Below are positions 15,440 to 24,678 of a stretch of DNA of 64,000 nucleotides, in pieces (the first letter of the stretch is position 1; each line of letters begins with the position of its first letter). Source of the DNA: Pelorhabdus rhamnosifermentans (lineage in GTDB: Bacteria > Bacillota > Negativicutes > UMGS1260); assembly GCF_018835585.1 (NCBI RefSeq), contig NZ_JAHGVE010000002.1:282023-346022 (forward strand). The letters run 5' to 3'. Below the pieces are notes generated by a model. That model did not search any database, was not told the origin of the DNA, and worked only from the letters and a program-made list of their open reading frames with translations. A program made the position numbers and the translations under genes.

Positions 15440-16462
15440 ATGGATAAACAACAGGCAGCAAATAAAAGGAAAAAGTGGATAATTGTTGCAGGGGCTTTTA
15501 GCGCGATAATTGTAATTGGTGGCGGATGGTGGTGGTTTAAATCCAGCGGTGTTGTTTCCACTGACGATGCGAGTGTAAAAAATAATATTGTCGGGATTAG
15601 TGCTAAGGTTTCCGGTCAAATAGACGAAATGCCTGTCAAAGAAGGGGATACCGTACAGGTAGGGCAAGTGCTGGCTAAAATTGATAACAAGTCCTTTCAA
15701 ATTCAAGTAGAGCAATCCCAAGCAAATTTGGCATCTGCGCAGGCTAAGTTAGATTCTTTGAAAGTCGGCAATCGTCCTCAGCAGTTAGCTCAATCGGGAG
15801 CTTCTGTTGATCAGGCTGGTGCAAACTTAGAGAATGCTCGTAGAAATTATGAACGGATTGAGACTCTCTATAATACAGGTGCGGTTTCTGCGCAACAAAA
15901 AGATACTGCTTTTACTGCACTAAAGGTTGCTGAATCGCAATACCAGGCAACATCTCAAGGCTATAGTCTTGTTTCTGAAGGGGCAACGGAGCAAGATATT
16001 AGATATGCCGAAGCGCAAGTTGCGCAGGCAGCAGCCGCGCTCAAGAGTGCACAGCTTCAGTTGGATAATTCAGTTATTGTTGCACCAATTGCCGGTGTTG
16101 TTGCAAAAGTAACTGTTGATCAGGGCGAGATCGTTTCGGTTGGTCAACCCATTTTTAGTATTACAAATCCATCAGATTCATGGGTAGAGGCCAATATTGA
16201 AGAAACGGCTATTGGCAAGGTTCAATTAGGACAAACAGTAAGTTTCACAATTGATGCCTATCCGGGGAAAACACTTCTGGGAGAGGTAAGCGATGTAGGA
16301 ATTGCTACGGGTTCTCAATTTTCACTGCTTCCGGCAGATAACGCGTCAGGCAACTTTACCAAAGTCACTCAGCGGCTGACTGTCAAAATTAAGGTTAACG
16401 ATGCGGAAAATGCCGTTTTGAAACCGGGTATGTCGGCAGTAGTTGACATTCATGTAAGGTAG
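15440..16462 (+). CDS. HlyD/EmrA family membrane fusion protein
   Basis: A 340-residue periplasmic adaptor of a tripartite efflux system. One membrane anchor (residues about 10-32, 'WIIVAGAFSAIIVIGGGWWW'), the biotinyl-lipoyl half motif ('GISAKVSGQIDEMPVKEGDT'), a long alpha-helical hairpin rich in Gln/Ala (about 85-200), the second lipoyl half ('NSVIVAPIAGVVAKVTVDQG') and a beta-barrel. GGAG at 15428-15431 selects ATG 15440 over GTG 15431. It lies 9 bases before the pump gene. A spanning adaptor makes sense only in a cell with an outer membrane, consistent with the porin. Confidence 0.92.
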   Translation: MDKQQAANKRKKWIIVAGAFSAIIVIGGGWWWFKSSGVVSTDDASVKNNIVGISAKVSGQIDEMPVKEGDTVQVGQVLAKIDNKSFQIQVEQSQANLASAQAKLDSLKVGNRPQQLAQSGASVDQAGANLENARRNYERIETLYNTGAVSAQQKDTAFTALKVAESQYQATSQGYSLVSEGATEQDIRYAEAQVAQAAAALKSAQLQLDNSVIVAPIAGVVAKVTVDQGEIVSVGQPIFSITNPSDSWVEANIEETAIGKVQLGQTVSFTIDAYPGKTLLGEVSDVGIATGSQFSLLPADNASGNFTKVTQRLTVKIKVNDAENAVLKPGMSAVVDIHVR

Positions 16463-16471
16463 GGGTGCGAC

Positions 16472-18082
16472 ATGAAAGATAGTAGTGATAATAAACCAAA
16501 TAAATATCTGGTGCTGTTTATTGTATCACTCGGTACTATTTTGAGTGGCTATGTCAGCAGCTCTCTTGATATTGCTCTAGCTAACATGATGAATACGTTT
16601 GGGTTTACGATGGATAACGTAACTTGGGTGCTGTTGGCTTATATGATCCCTTATGGTGCTACGTTACCTATTATGGGTAAATTGGGCGATCAATTTGGAC
16701 GTAAGAAAATGTATATTTTTGGTTTTGCCGTATTTACGGTAGCTACCTTGATGGTGGGGTTAGCTTGGAGTCGTGCAACAGTGATCCTGTTTCGAACGAT
16801 TCAAGGAATTGGAGCCGGGATGTTTTTTCCTAATGCCATGGCCTTGGTTTCTGATGCTTTTCCACCGAATGAGCGGGGGCAGGCGTTGGGAATGTGGGGA
16901 GCCTTCGCAGCGGCCGGCGGTGTACTCGGGCCGATTATCGGCGGCTATATTGTTGAATATGTAAGCTGGCGGATGTTATTTAGCAGTATCGTTCCTCTTT
17001 CCGTAATCGGTATCTTGATGGCAATTTTCATTTTGAGAGAGTCAGAGGTAAGCGGTTGTAGAGATAAAATTGATTATCTTGGTGGGGTGCTGATGGTAGC
17101 TAGCCTAAGCAGCTTAATTATTGCGCTAAATCAAGGGGCAAAAGAAGGGTGGACCTCCTTCTATATTATCGGATTGTTTACCTGTACGGTAGTAAGTATG
17201 GCGGCCTTTATTTATGTTGAAAACCGTGCGGAGTATCCATTAGTTAGTTTGGATCTATTTCAGAGCACCACATTCATTGTTGCAAACTTCGTTGCCTTTC
17301 TAACCTTTATGACTTTGTATGGAGGTCTGTTTCTGATCCCGTTTTTTTTGCGAAATATTCTTGGCTACACTCCGATTCGAGCCGGAATGTCATTGTTCCC
17401 ACTAGTGGGGGCGATGATATTATTAGCGCCCCTCGGTGGTAAATTAGCCGATAAGGTAGATGCCAGGACTCCTACCGTGATAGGAATGATAATTCTTTCG
17501 CTTGCCATGTATTCGTTCCACACCATGACCGATTTGACAGCCTACCCGTTTATAGCGGTTCGACTTGTATTGATGGGCGTCGGACTGGCACTGACTATGT
17601 CGCCTTTATCTAATGCCGCGCTGGCGACGGTTCCTAAAGAAAAAACCGGGGTGGGCTCCGGTGTGTTTAACTTATTTAAAAATGTAGGCGGTAGTGTTGG
17701 AATTGCGATGATGGGAACGCTGTTGGATCAACGGCAGTTATTTCATGGGCAAATTCTATCGAATCATATTAATACTTCTTCTGAGGCTGCAAAACAGGTG
17801 CTAACGCAAATTCAGATGGTATTCACGCATAATGGGATGCCTTCTGAACAAGCTTATGGGGTTGCGATGGCTACTTTAAAAAACCTAGTGGCAAAGCAAG
17901 CTGCTGTGATGGCTTATAGCGATGTTTTTCTCATTACGGCTGGGCTGGCTGTGTTAGGCGCTATGATGGCATTGATGCTCAAGGAGAATAAACCAAACAA
18001 TGAGCAGACAGCGGATTTAGCATCTGGAGAGGTTCTAAAAAGGTTATCAATTAGGCCACCTTTGTCTCTGAAACATAGGTAG
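16472..18082 (+). CDS. DHA2 (EmrB/QacA) family MFS multidrug exporter
   Basis: A 536-residue, 14-TM drug:proton antiporter. Motif A in the first half ('GKLGDQFGRKKMYIFGFAVF'), motif C region ('GAFAAAGGVLGPIIGGYIVE') and the late conserved stretch 'SPLSNAALATVPKEKTGVGSG' are visible. It follows the EmrA-like adaptor by 9 bases, so the two form an inner-membrane pump plus adaptor. An outer-membrane factor is not encoded here. The operon ends in a long inverted repeat. Confidence 0.93.
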   Translation: MKDSSDNKPNKYLVLFIVSLGTILSGYVSSSLDIALANMMNTFGFTMDNVTWVLLAYMIPYGATLPIMGKLGDQFGRKKMYIFGFAVFTVATLMVGLAWSRATVILFRTIQGIGAGMFFPNAMALVSDAFPPNERGQALGMWGAFAAAGGVLGPIIGGYIVEYVSWRMLFSSIVPLSVIGILMAIFILRESEVSGCRDKIDYLGGVLMVASLSSLIIALNQGAKEGWTSFYIIGLFTCTVVSMAAFIYVENRAEYPLVSLDLFQSTTFIVANFVAFLTFMTLYGGLFLIPFFLRNILGYTPIRAGMSLFPLVGAMILLAPLGGKLADKVDARTPTVIGMIILSLAMYSFHTMTDLTAYPFIAVRLVLMGVGLALTMSPLSNAALATVPKEKTGVGSGVFNLFKNVGGSVGIAMMGTLLDQRQLFHGQILSNHINTSSEAAKQVLTQIQMVFTHNGMPSEQAYGVAMATLKNLVAKQAAVMAYSDVFLITAGLAVLGAMMALMLKENKPNNEQTADLASGEVLKRLSIRPPLSLKHR

Positions 18083-18098
18083 GTGACTCAAATACAGA

Positions 18099-18145
18099 AA
18101 ACTATCATGGCTGGTATTGTAGCAGAATGCCAGCCATGATAGTTT
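18099..18145 (+). terminator. Inverted repeat, probable terminator of the efflux operon
   Basis: AAACTATCATGGCTGG (18099-18114) and CCAGCCATGATAGTTT (18130-18145) form a perfect 16-bp stem. The T run is short (TTT), so termination may be imperfect. Confidence 0.65.
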
Positions 18146-18242
18146 CAAATAAATTAGTTTACATAATATATAAAATGTGCTATTATGAAGTGTATTATGA
18201 TGTTTTATCAATAACTTAGAAAATTTAGCGGAGGACAATAGA

Positions 18243-18935
18243 ATGAAATTATATAATAAATCAGTTATAGTGGCACTTTCTTTATGTGTCATCATGTCTG
18301 TTTCGCCTGTAAAGACCAATGCCGCTTCCCTTACTGATGTCTTATCACTAGCAACGGCGGGGACAATGTCCACTTCGTCGTCCGGATCTGGCGACAACTT
18401 CATAAGCACGCTTCTAAATCTCCTGTTAGGAAATTTTTTAAATCCGTTACAAAATACGAATGTGAATAGTAATGTCAATAGTAATAGTAATACCAATGTC
18501 CCGAAGAATTCTTCTGATTTAGGTAGTTCTTCAACTGCTTCGCAAACAGACACTCAAAATGCGATTATCAGTACTGCCAAGAAATATATGGGTGTTCCTT
18601 ATGTTTGGGGAGGAACCACGACAGACGGTTTCGATTGTTCTGGATTTACACAATATGTCATGCAACAAAATGGTATAAGCCTTCCACGAACTGCGGCAGA
18701 GCAGTTTGCTGTTGGCACTCCCGTTGACAAAGACAATCTTCAGACTGGCGATTTGGTGTTTTTTACAACCTATAAACCAGGTGCTTCTCATGTTGGCATT
18801 TACATGGGAGATGGCAATTTTATTAACGCGAGTTCCAGCGCTAAAAAAGTAACGATTACTGCTTTAAATCAAACTTATTATGTAGAGCATTATATTGGTG
18901 CTCGACGTTATACAAAAGGAAGTTCTTATTTATAA
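18243..18935 (+). CDS. NlpC/P60 family peptidoglycan hydrolase
   Basis: A 230-residue secreted protein: signal peptide (about 1-28, ending TNAAS), an Asn/Ser-rich linker (about 75-95, 'NVNSNVNSNSNTNVPKN') and a C-terminal NlpC/P60 cysteine peptidase domain (about 105-230). Catalytic Cys near residue 132 in 'TTDGFDCSGFTQYVMQQ', His in 'GASHVGIYMGDGNFINAS', plus 'TGDLVFF'. Such enzymes cleave D-gamma-Glu-mDAP bonds in peptidoglycan. GGAGG lies 9 bases before the ATG. Monocistronic, with its own terminator. It has no cell-wall binding repeats. Confidence 0.92.
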   Translation: MKLYNKSVIVALSLCVIMSVSPVKTNAASLTDVLSLATAGTMSTSSSGSGDNFISTLLNLLLGNFLNPLQNTNVNSNVNSNSNTNVPKNSSDLGSSSTASQTDTQNAIISTAKKYMGVPYVWGGTTTDGFDCSGFTQYVMQQNGISLPRTAAEQFAVGTPVDKDNLQTGDLVFFTTYKPGASHVGIYMGDGNFINASSSAKKVTITALNQTYYVEHYIGARRYTKGSSYL

Positions 18936-18961
18936 AATCGTGGATTATAGCAAAGTAGCTA

Positions 18962-19003
18962 TGAAACGGTACTCTTTTCAAAGGAGTGCCGTTTCACTTT
19001 TTT
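18962..19003 (+). terminator. Rho-independent terminator after the NlpC/P60 gene
   Basis: TGAAACGGTACTC (about 18962-18974) pairs with GAGTGCCGTTTCA (18984-18996) with one G-T pair, followed by CTTTTTT. Confidence 0.85.
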
Positions 19004-19125
19004 ATCTATAGGACATCTTCTATTTTACATATTTTTGAAGGCGTATTATTGAAATTCTAGAACTACACGAATATAGTTAGTTATCGATTTACAGATATTG
19101 TTTTTATACTAGTAAATATAATGAA

Positions 19126-19446
19126 ATGTATGTTGTGATATTTAATAATAGAGGGGGTATTCCTGTTATAGCACATCCTGGTGACAATTTAAGAAATAAC
19201 ATGGATATGATTGATAATATCATCAAAGAAGGGATTAGGGGGATAGAAGTTTTCAGTGGTTATCACACCCCTGATCAAGTAGCGTATTTTCAAAACAAAG
19301 CAGAGAAAAATAAACTTATTATTACTTGTGGCAGTGATTTTCATGGAAAAAATAAGCCTCATATTCAACTTGGTGATTGTAAGTGTATTTTCGCAGAAAC
19401 ATATCTTATAGATAGATTGAAGGAGGCAGTGACAATTAAGTTGTAA
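19126..19446 (+). pseudogene. PHP-domain phosphoesterase fragment (C-terminal part only)
   Basis: The encoded 106 residues match only the C-terminal part of PHP-domain proteins: 'NRGGIPVIAHPGDNL', 'GIRGIEVFSGYHTPDQVAYF' and 'IITCGSDFHGKNKPHIQLG'. The N-terminal metal-binding HxH part is missing, and no Shine-Dalgarno precedes ATG 19126. The frame stays open upstream to about 19090 without a recognisable domain. This is most likely the remnant of a truncated gene; a functional short protein is less likely. Confidence 0.6.
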
Positions 19447-19569
19447 GCGGTGTTATTTTTCGACAGGGGGCTTTAGTTTTTAGTATAATGGATTTGGAAG
19501 TTTTTATATGGAAGATGCTGTAAAAAATAGGACGCGGTAGAACCGTCTCCATGATTAGGAGGAAAGAGA

Positions 19570-19890
19570 ATGAGTGATAAATCATTAGTCAGTAACGCTT
19601 TTCAAACCTTTATGAGTGAAGCACCTGAACATCAAAAAGTTTGGATGGATACTGTTAAAAAATTGGATTTGGCAAGTAAGCTGGATTCAAAGACCGAGGA
19701 AATTGCTTATATTGCTGTACTGGCGGCATTAAGGCTTGAAGGCGGGTTGCCTTTTCATGTCAAACATGCTAAATCGCTTGGTGCTTCCCGCGACGAAATT
19801 ATCAGTGCTATTTTGATTGGATTGCCGGCGACGGGAAACGTTGTTATTCAAGCATTGCCAATTGCATTGAATGCTTTTGATAGTGAATAA
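19570..19890 (+). CDS. Carboxymuconolactone decarboxylase (AhpD-like) family protein
   Basis: A 106-residue all-helical CMD-family protein ('SKTEEIAYIAVLAALRLEGG', 'GLPFHVKHAKSLGASRDEII'). The position that would carry the AhpD CxxC pair reads 'GGLPFH', so no redox cysteines are present and a peroxiredoxin-partner function is unlikely. TTAGGAGGAAAGAGA gives a strong Shine-Dalgarno. Monocistronic with a terminator right after. The enzymatic role is unknown. Confidence 0.85.
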   Translation: MSDKSLVSNAFQTFMSEAPEHQKVWMDTVKKLDLASKLDSKTEEIAYIAVLAALRLEGGLPFHVKHAKSLGASRDEIISAILIGLPATGNVVIQALPIALNAFDSE

Positions 19891-19915
19891 GGTTTAAATG
19901 TGGAATTGTAATAAA

Positions 19916-19966
19916 CACAAAAACACGGCCGATCCATTTTATAAGTGGAAAAGCCGTGTTTTTGTG
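19916..19966 (+). terminator. Rho-independent terminator after the CMD gene
   Basis: CACAAAAACACGGC (19916-19929) and GCCGTGTTTTTGTG (19953-19966) pair perfectly, with an inner TCCA/TGGA stem; bidirectional appearance. Confidence 0.8.
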
Positions 19967-20155
19967 CGTCAGGTAAATAATTTGGTAATGTATTTTATTG
20001 TAATGATTATGACAAAAAATAGAAATCTTCCTTTTGGTTTTATCAATTATTACTTATTATTACAAAAAAAGGAAGGTATTTGTATTTAAATGGTAAATAT
20101 AACATGATATATTACATCTACAGTTGTTATAAAACCGCTTTGGGGGCTGAATGAC

Positions 20156-21814
20156 ATGACTCTCTTGTTCATATCTTTTTTTCTTAGTGCCTTTGGTTTA
20201 TCTGTGATGTTTCTTGTTTATGCTTATATCTATACTCGCTATAAAGAGCAATATATGGCTTTATGGGCTGGAAGTATATTGACCTGCTTGTTGCAGACGT
20301 TACTTGATCTTCTGATGTTATCTGGTTCAATTTCATTGCTGGTACTTTTGTGCTATCAACTATTGTCTATAGGCAGTAGCTTGTTACTTGTTTGGGGTAC
20401 ATGTGTATTTGTGGGTAGACAAATTCCCAAATGGTGGTTAGGTGCGGCTATATTGTGTACAGTGGTAAGCAACTGTGGCGTCTTATTAGGCTGGCCTTTC
20501 ACTATTTATGCATTACCGACGTCTACCTTTTACGGGAGCACTTACATTTGGACAGGCTTCATTCTCTATAAGTATCTGTACATTAGTCATTTAGTCAGAT
20601 GCATCACCGTCATTCCCTTTATATTATTGGGATTACACCATTTTGACTTTCCTTTCCTACGAACTATCGAATGGCTTTCGCCATGGGCTTATGCGCTCGA
20701 CGCCATTTTGCGTGTATCAATTGGCATCTGTATGCTTATGATGTACTCTCAACAGGTAAGAGAATTATTATTGGAAAGTGAAAAGAACCTTTATTTGTTG
20801 GCGGAAAATGCTAGAGCTATCATTTATCGCTTTTGCCTGTATCCTGTGCGACACTTTGATTATGTAAGTCCGTCATTGATCAACATAACAGGATTTACGC
20901 CACGGGAATTTTATGACAACCCAGTTTTACCGCTACAATTAATTCATCCTGATGACAAGCCTTTGTTTAAAAAATTCATTCGCTCATTTGTTTCTCCTAC
21001 ACAGTCCTTAGCTATACGAATACTATGCAAAGATCATTCCGTGAAATGGGTTGAGTTACAAAACGTTACTATTACAAACAATGATGGAATGGTAACCTCA
21101 TTAGAAGGTATTGCCCGTGATATTACTAATCGAAAGCATTTGGAAAAAGAGATGTGTCGCCTGGAAGGTCTTCATATTGTTGGTCAAATGGCTGCCAATC
21201 TAGCTCATGAAATTCGCAATCCATTAACGACAATACGTGGCTATTTGCAACTGATGTATAAAAAACAATTTAAAAGGGATCAAGAACGCACACTCATGAT
21301 GTTACAGGAAGTGGATCGAATCAACACGATTATTACCGAATATCTGGCACTTTGTAAGGATAAAAGAGTTTCGCTAAAGAAACAACAGTTAAATACGATT
21401 CTTACGCAATTATATCCACTTATTTTAGCAGATGCGAAGAGTCTTAATCAAAATGTTATTTTAGAGTTAGGCTTGCTGCCGCCAATTTTGATTGATGAAA
21501 ATGAAATTCGGCAGTTGTTGATTAATCTCGTACGTAATGGTTTAGAAGCTATGCAACCCAACCAAACATTAACAATTTACACCTATATGCAAGATGATTA
21601 TGCTATTCTGGCTGTCCAAGACCAGGGAACTGGAATTCCTTCCGATATCTTAGATGAAATTGGTACGCCTTTTTTTACCACTAAAGAATGCGGCACAGGC
21701 CTTGGGCTTTCCGTTTGTTATACCATTATCGAACGTCATCAGGCATCGTTATATATTGATAGTAGCCCGTCGGGTTCTATTTTTTACGTGCAATTTAATA
21801 TCGCTCAATCTTAA
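20156..21814 (+). CDS. Membrane-bound PAS sensor histidine kinase (orphan)
   Basis: 552 residues. Residues 1-200 contain about six hydrophobic segments, about 212-330 a PAS domain ('FDYVSPSLINITGFTPREFY', ending 'EGIARDITNRKHLE'), then HisKA with the phospho-acceptor His351 in 'MAANLAHEIRNPLTTIRGYL', and HATPase_c with N box 'LLINLVRNGLEAMQ', G1 'QDQGTGIPSDI' and G2 'GTGLGLSVCYTI'. The layout resembles the sporulation kinases that feed Spo0F/Spo0A in Firmicutes. No response regulator is adjacent, so it is an orphan and a phosphorelay role is only a possibility. The 265-bp gap upstream contains only the previous gene's terminator. Confidence 0.93.
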   Translation: MTLLFISFFLSAFGLSVMFLVYAYIYTRYKEQYMALWAGSILTCLLQTLLDLLMLSGSISLLVLLCYQLLSIGSSLLLVWGTCVFVGRQIPKWWLGAAILCTVVSNCGVLLGWPFTIYALPTSTFYGSTYIWTGFILYKYLYISHLVRCITVIPFILLGLHHFDFPFLRTIEWLSPWAYALDAILRVSIGICMLMMYSQQVRELLLESEKNLYLLAENARAIIYRFCLYPVRHFDYVSPSLINITGFTPREFYDNPVLPLQLIHPDDKPLFKKFIRSFVSPTQSLAIRILCKDHSVKWVELQNVTITNNDGMVTSLEGIARDITNRKHLEKEMCRLEGLHIVGQMAANLAHEIRNPLTTIRGYLQLMYKKQFKRDQERTLMMLQEVDRINTIITEYLALCKDKRVSLKKQQLNTILTQLYPLILADAKSLNQNVILELGLLPPILIDENEIRQLLINLVRNGLEAMQPNQTLTIYTYMQDDYAILAVQDQGTGIPSDILDEIGTPFFTTKECGTGLGLSVCYTIIERHQASLYIDSSPSGSIFYVQFNIAQS

Positions 21815-21906
21815 CATTACTAGACTGATACTGAAGAATGATATATTCTTCGATTAATATGTGATCAAAAATTGTAACTTGTTACCTGATTCTTGAATAA
21901 CTTTTC

Positions 21907-21936
21907 AGGGCCTTCTAATTGGGAAAGCCCTTTTTA
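21907..21936 (+). terminator. Probable terminator after the sensor kinase
   Basis: AGGGC and GCCCT (21907-21911, 21927-21931) with additional weak flanking pairs, then TTTT. Confidence 0.5.
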
Positions 21937-22005
21937 TTTATCATTTTGAAACGTGGTAAAGGCACCCAAATGTTAATCGATGATATGGATCATAATGGTA
22001 TTCAA

Positions 22006-23280
22006 CTATTTCAGTTTTACGCCTTTTGTCTCTGGAATAAAGTAGATAGTAAGAGCGGCGAGAAAATATGAAACTGCGGTAAGCCCTAGTGAAACTCCCA
22101 GACCATAGATTCCAGCAAAATAACCGATGATAATCGGTGCAAACGCGCTCATAATTCTACCAACATTATAAGTAAATCCAGCACCTAAACCTCGTACTGA
22201 CGTAGGATATAGCTCAGATGTAAAGGCACCAAAACCACTAAATGCTCCAGAACCAAAGAAACCAACAAATGGTCCCAAAAGAATAAGCAAATTTGCATCG
22301 CGTACATTACCATACACATAAACAAATACAGACGACATCATAAGGAATGCAGCAAAAATCGGGCGTCGCCCAAACTTGTCGGCTAAAAAGCCAAAAGATA
22401 CATATCCGCCCCATGCTCCAAGCATCGTTGGCATCATCCATGCGGATGACTTTACAACACTTAACCCTGCTCCTCCTTTTTCTATGGGCATACTCAAAAA
22501 GCCTGGTAACCAACTAAATAGTCCCCAATAGGCAAACATCAAAAAAGAGCTTGCCAATGTAATTACAACCGTATGTTTTAAAAGATCTCCTTTAAATATT
22601 TGTAGTATGTTCGTTTTTTTATTTGGGTTTTCTTTTAAATTTTTCCATAATTCAGTTTCATCGACGAACGACCGGACCCACAAAGAAAATAACGCTGGAA
22701 GTATTCCAAGAAAAAATAAGACGCGCCAACCAAATGCAGGCAAAATAACCATAGCTGCCAAAGCAGCCAAAAAATACCCCAGCGCCCATCCACTTTGCAT
22801 CAGTCCGATTGCCTTACCGCGATGCTTTGCTGGCCAAGTTTCCGAAATCAAAAGAACTCCTGCTGTCCATTCGCCCCCCATGCCTAAACCAAGTAAGGCC
22901 CGAGCAATTGCTAATTGGACGATATTTTGTGATAAACCACTTAAACCTGAAAAAATTGAAAATAATAAGACCGTGATCATGATTGCTTTTTTGCGGCCGA
23001 CTTTATCTGCTACTGCGCCGAAAAAAACTCCTCCAAATGCAGAAGAGAACAAAGTTACTGAAGATAAAAGTCCAGCCTCAACTGTTGTTAAGCCCCATTC
23101 ATTGAGAATCCTTGTCAACGCAAAAGCATATACCATGGTATCAAATGAATCAAGAATATATCCCAGAACAGATGCCCATAAGGCATACCACTGTTTTTTG
23201 CTAATCTCTCTCCACCAGCATTTAGATTCCGTTGACTGCAATGTAGTTATTTCATCAGTGATAATTTTCGTTTGTGCCAT
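22006..23280 (-). CDS. MFS transporter, metabolite:proton symporter type
   Basis: A 424-residue, 12-TM secondary carrier. Motif A occurs in 'GAVADKVGRKKAIMITVLLF' and again, in the second half, 'FGFLADKFGRRPIFAAFLMM'; 'LLGLGMGGEWTAGVLLISE' and 'YPTSVRGLGAGFTYNVGRI' are typical of the aromatic-acid/sialate/metabolite symporter group. An upstream in-frame ATG (23337) is weaker than 23280, which has GGAGGG 7 bases upstream. It stands alone; the substrate, probably an organic acid, is undetermined. In the roughly 480-bp gap beyond its start (23281-23763) the only structure seen is a CCCCTCC/GGAGGGG hairpin at 23703-23730. Confidence 0.9.
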   Translation of the reverse strand: MAQTKIITDEITTLQSTESKCWWREISKKQWYALWASVLGYILDSFDTMVYAFALTRILNEWGLTTVEAGLLSSVTLFSSAFGGVFFGAVADKVGRKKAIMITVLLFSIFSGLSGLSQNIVQLAIARALLGLGMGGEWTAGVLLISETWPAKHRGKAIGLMQSGWALGYFLAALAAMVILPAFGWRVLFFLGILPALFSLWVRSFVDETELWKNLKENPNKKTNILQIFKGDLLKHTVVITLASSFLMFAYWGLFSWLPGFLSMPIEKGGAGLSVVKSSAWMMPTMLGAWGGYVSFGFLADKFGRRPIFAAFLMMSSVFVYVYGNVRDANLLILLGPFVGFFGSGAFSGFGAFTSELYPTSVRGLGAGFTYNVGRIMSAFAPIIIGYFAGIYGLGVSLGLTAVSYFLAALTIYFIPETKGVKLK

Positions 23281-23702
23281 CAATATCCCTCCGTTTTTTC
23301 CAGTACTCCACAATTCTTTTTTTATCTTATTTAACAAAAAAATACTCCAAACTAAAGGATTCTCGATTTAAGAATCTTTGTTTGGAGCACCATTGCTTCT
23401 GATATATTCATTTTACAAACTTTAGTATGTATCTCAATTTAATTCTGTAGTAAAAAGTGGTATATTTTATCGAATTTATTTTGGCTTTATTGTACTATTA
23501 AGTTCATAAAATGTCAAATACAGTCGAAAGTTGATCCGATTGCCGGTTTTTCAGAGAGCGTAAAGAGGCTTTTCATGAGATTGCTAAACTTATGGGAAGC
23601 TCTTTTTTTATTTCGCATGAATAGAGTCATAAAATTAGGTAAAAATAGTATGAAGGTTATAGGTAATAAATCACTCTCGATTTTTCTCTTTAACCGGAAA
23701 TT

Positions 23703-23730
23703 GCCCCTCCTAGTTGCAACGGGGAGGGGT
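23703..23730 (+). other. GC-rich hairpin in the leader of the YjdF-like gene
   Basis: GCCCCTCC (23703-23710) pairs with GGAGGGGT (23723-23730). It is not followed by a T run. It lies 33 bases before the next ATG and may affect translation or stability. Confidence 0.35.
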
Positions 23731-23763
23731 GAATTTATCTGAATTAGTAGAGGTATTATAAAC

Positions 23764-24321
23764 ATGCATAAATCGCTCAAGTTTAGAATTAATATGTTGA
23801 TTATACTAATTCAAATCCTAGTAGTAGTGGGATTAGCTATGGGATTACACTTTGAATACATTCGGAGTGTGATGGTAACAACAGGTATTTGGCTCGTATA
23901 TATGTTTTTAGAGGCAAGATATAAGCTGGTTATGAATAATTTTGTTAGAGTCGTGGTAGGAATTACACTTGTTAGTGATAGTTTTTTTGGCTATTATCTG
24001 GACTTGTATGCACTCTCTTCAGTTTTTGATAAAATACTACATGTCTTTGGAACTTATGCATTGTCACTATTTACCTATATTTTAGTTGTTCAGCTTCTGA
24101 AAGATGCTGTAAATCGATCCTTCAAATTTATTTTGGTTATTTGTTTAGGAATTAGCATTGGTGCAATTTATGAAATTGCAGAATTTCTTACCGATATAAT
24201 CTCGCCGCCAACGCTACCTAGTCAGCCAGGTTTGTTAGATACGGATTTAGATTTGATTGGGGATGTTATTGGGGCAGTTTGTGCTGCCATTCATGTGATG
24301 TTTAGGAACAATGAATGGTGA
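23764..24321 (+). CDS. DUF2238/YjdF-like membrane protein
   Basis: A 185-residue protein with five to six hydrophobic segments and the conserved polar positions of the YjdF/DUF2238 group: 'FDKILHVFGTYALSLFTYIL' (Asp and His in a helix), 'GISIGAIYEIAEFLTD' and 'LDTDLDLIGDVIGAVCAA' (acidic residues in the last helix). GAGG lies about 12 bases before the ATG. Nothing nearby reveals its role; the family is uncharacterised. Confidence 0.75.
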   Translation: MHKSLKFRINMLIILIQILVVVGLAMGLHFEYIRSVMVTTGIWLVYMFLEARYKLVMNNFVRVVVGITLVSDSFFGYYLDLYALSSVFDKILHVFGTYALSLFTYILVVQLLKDAVNRSFKFILVICLGISIGAIYEIAEFLTDIISPPTLPSQPGLLDTDLDLIGDVIGAVCAAIHVMFRNNEW

Positions 24322-24338
24322 TGATTGCGGAAAGTTTG

Positions 24339-24545
24339 CTATTTATGCCATTGAGATATTTCTGAAAGAAATATCCTACATGAGGCATCTAGCCAGTGTG
24401 TACAATCAGTACAACGTCTTTTATAATCTTTTGGAGAGACATTAAGTAATGAGTAACCATAGCCCATCGCATTTATAATATGCTCGAATTCATTACATTC
24501 TTTTGCAATAGCCAGTAATTGTTCTTCCGTATATTTTTCTGTCAT
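24339..24545 (-). CDS. Small cysteine-containing protein of unknown function
   Basis: A 68-residue protein preceded by GAGGAG on the minus strand. The N-terminal half is acidic and helical, and the C-terminal half carries three or four cysteines ('RRCTDCTHWLDASC'), spaced so that they could bind a metal ion. Codon use and the ribosome site support a real gene. I do not recognise the family. It converges with the YjdF-like gene and precedes the DUF2935 remnant only by strand. Confidence 0.6.
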   Translation of the reverse strand: MTEKYTEEQLLAIAKECNEFEHIINAMGYGYSLLNVSPKDYKRRCTDCTHWLDASCRIFLSEISQWHK

Positions 24546-24678
24546 AACAATATCACTCCTCTAGTTAGTTCATTTATTTAGCATTTACTTATTAGCGAAA
24601 AATAATTAATCGAAATGATATTGGAAAATCCCTATTTCGGCTTAGTCCAGGGTAGGGATTTTAAGCGGGTGTCTTTTC

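Noticed and set aside
19898..20089. 63-residue ORF after the CMD gene
   Set aside because: It runs through the terminator hairpin and lacks a ribosome site.
23514..23780. 88-residue minus-strand ORF before the YjdF-like gene
   Set aside because: Low-complexity Phe/Leu-rich translation of an AT-rich spacer with no ribosome site.
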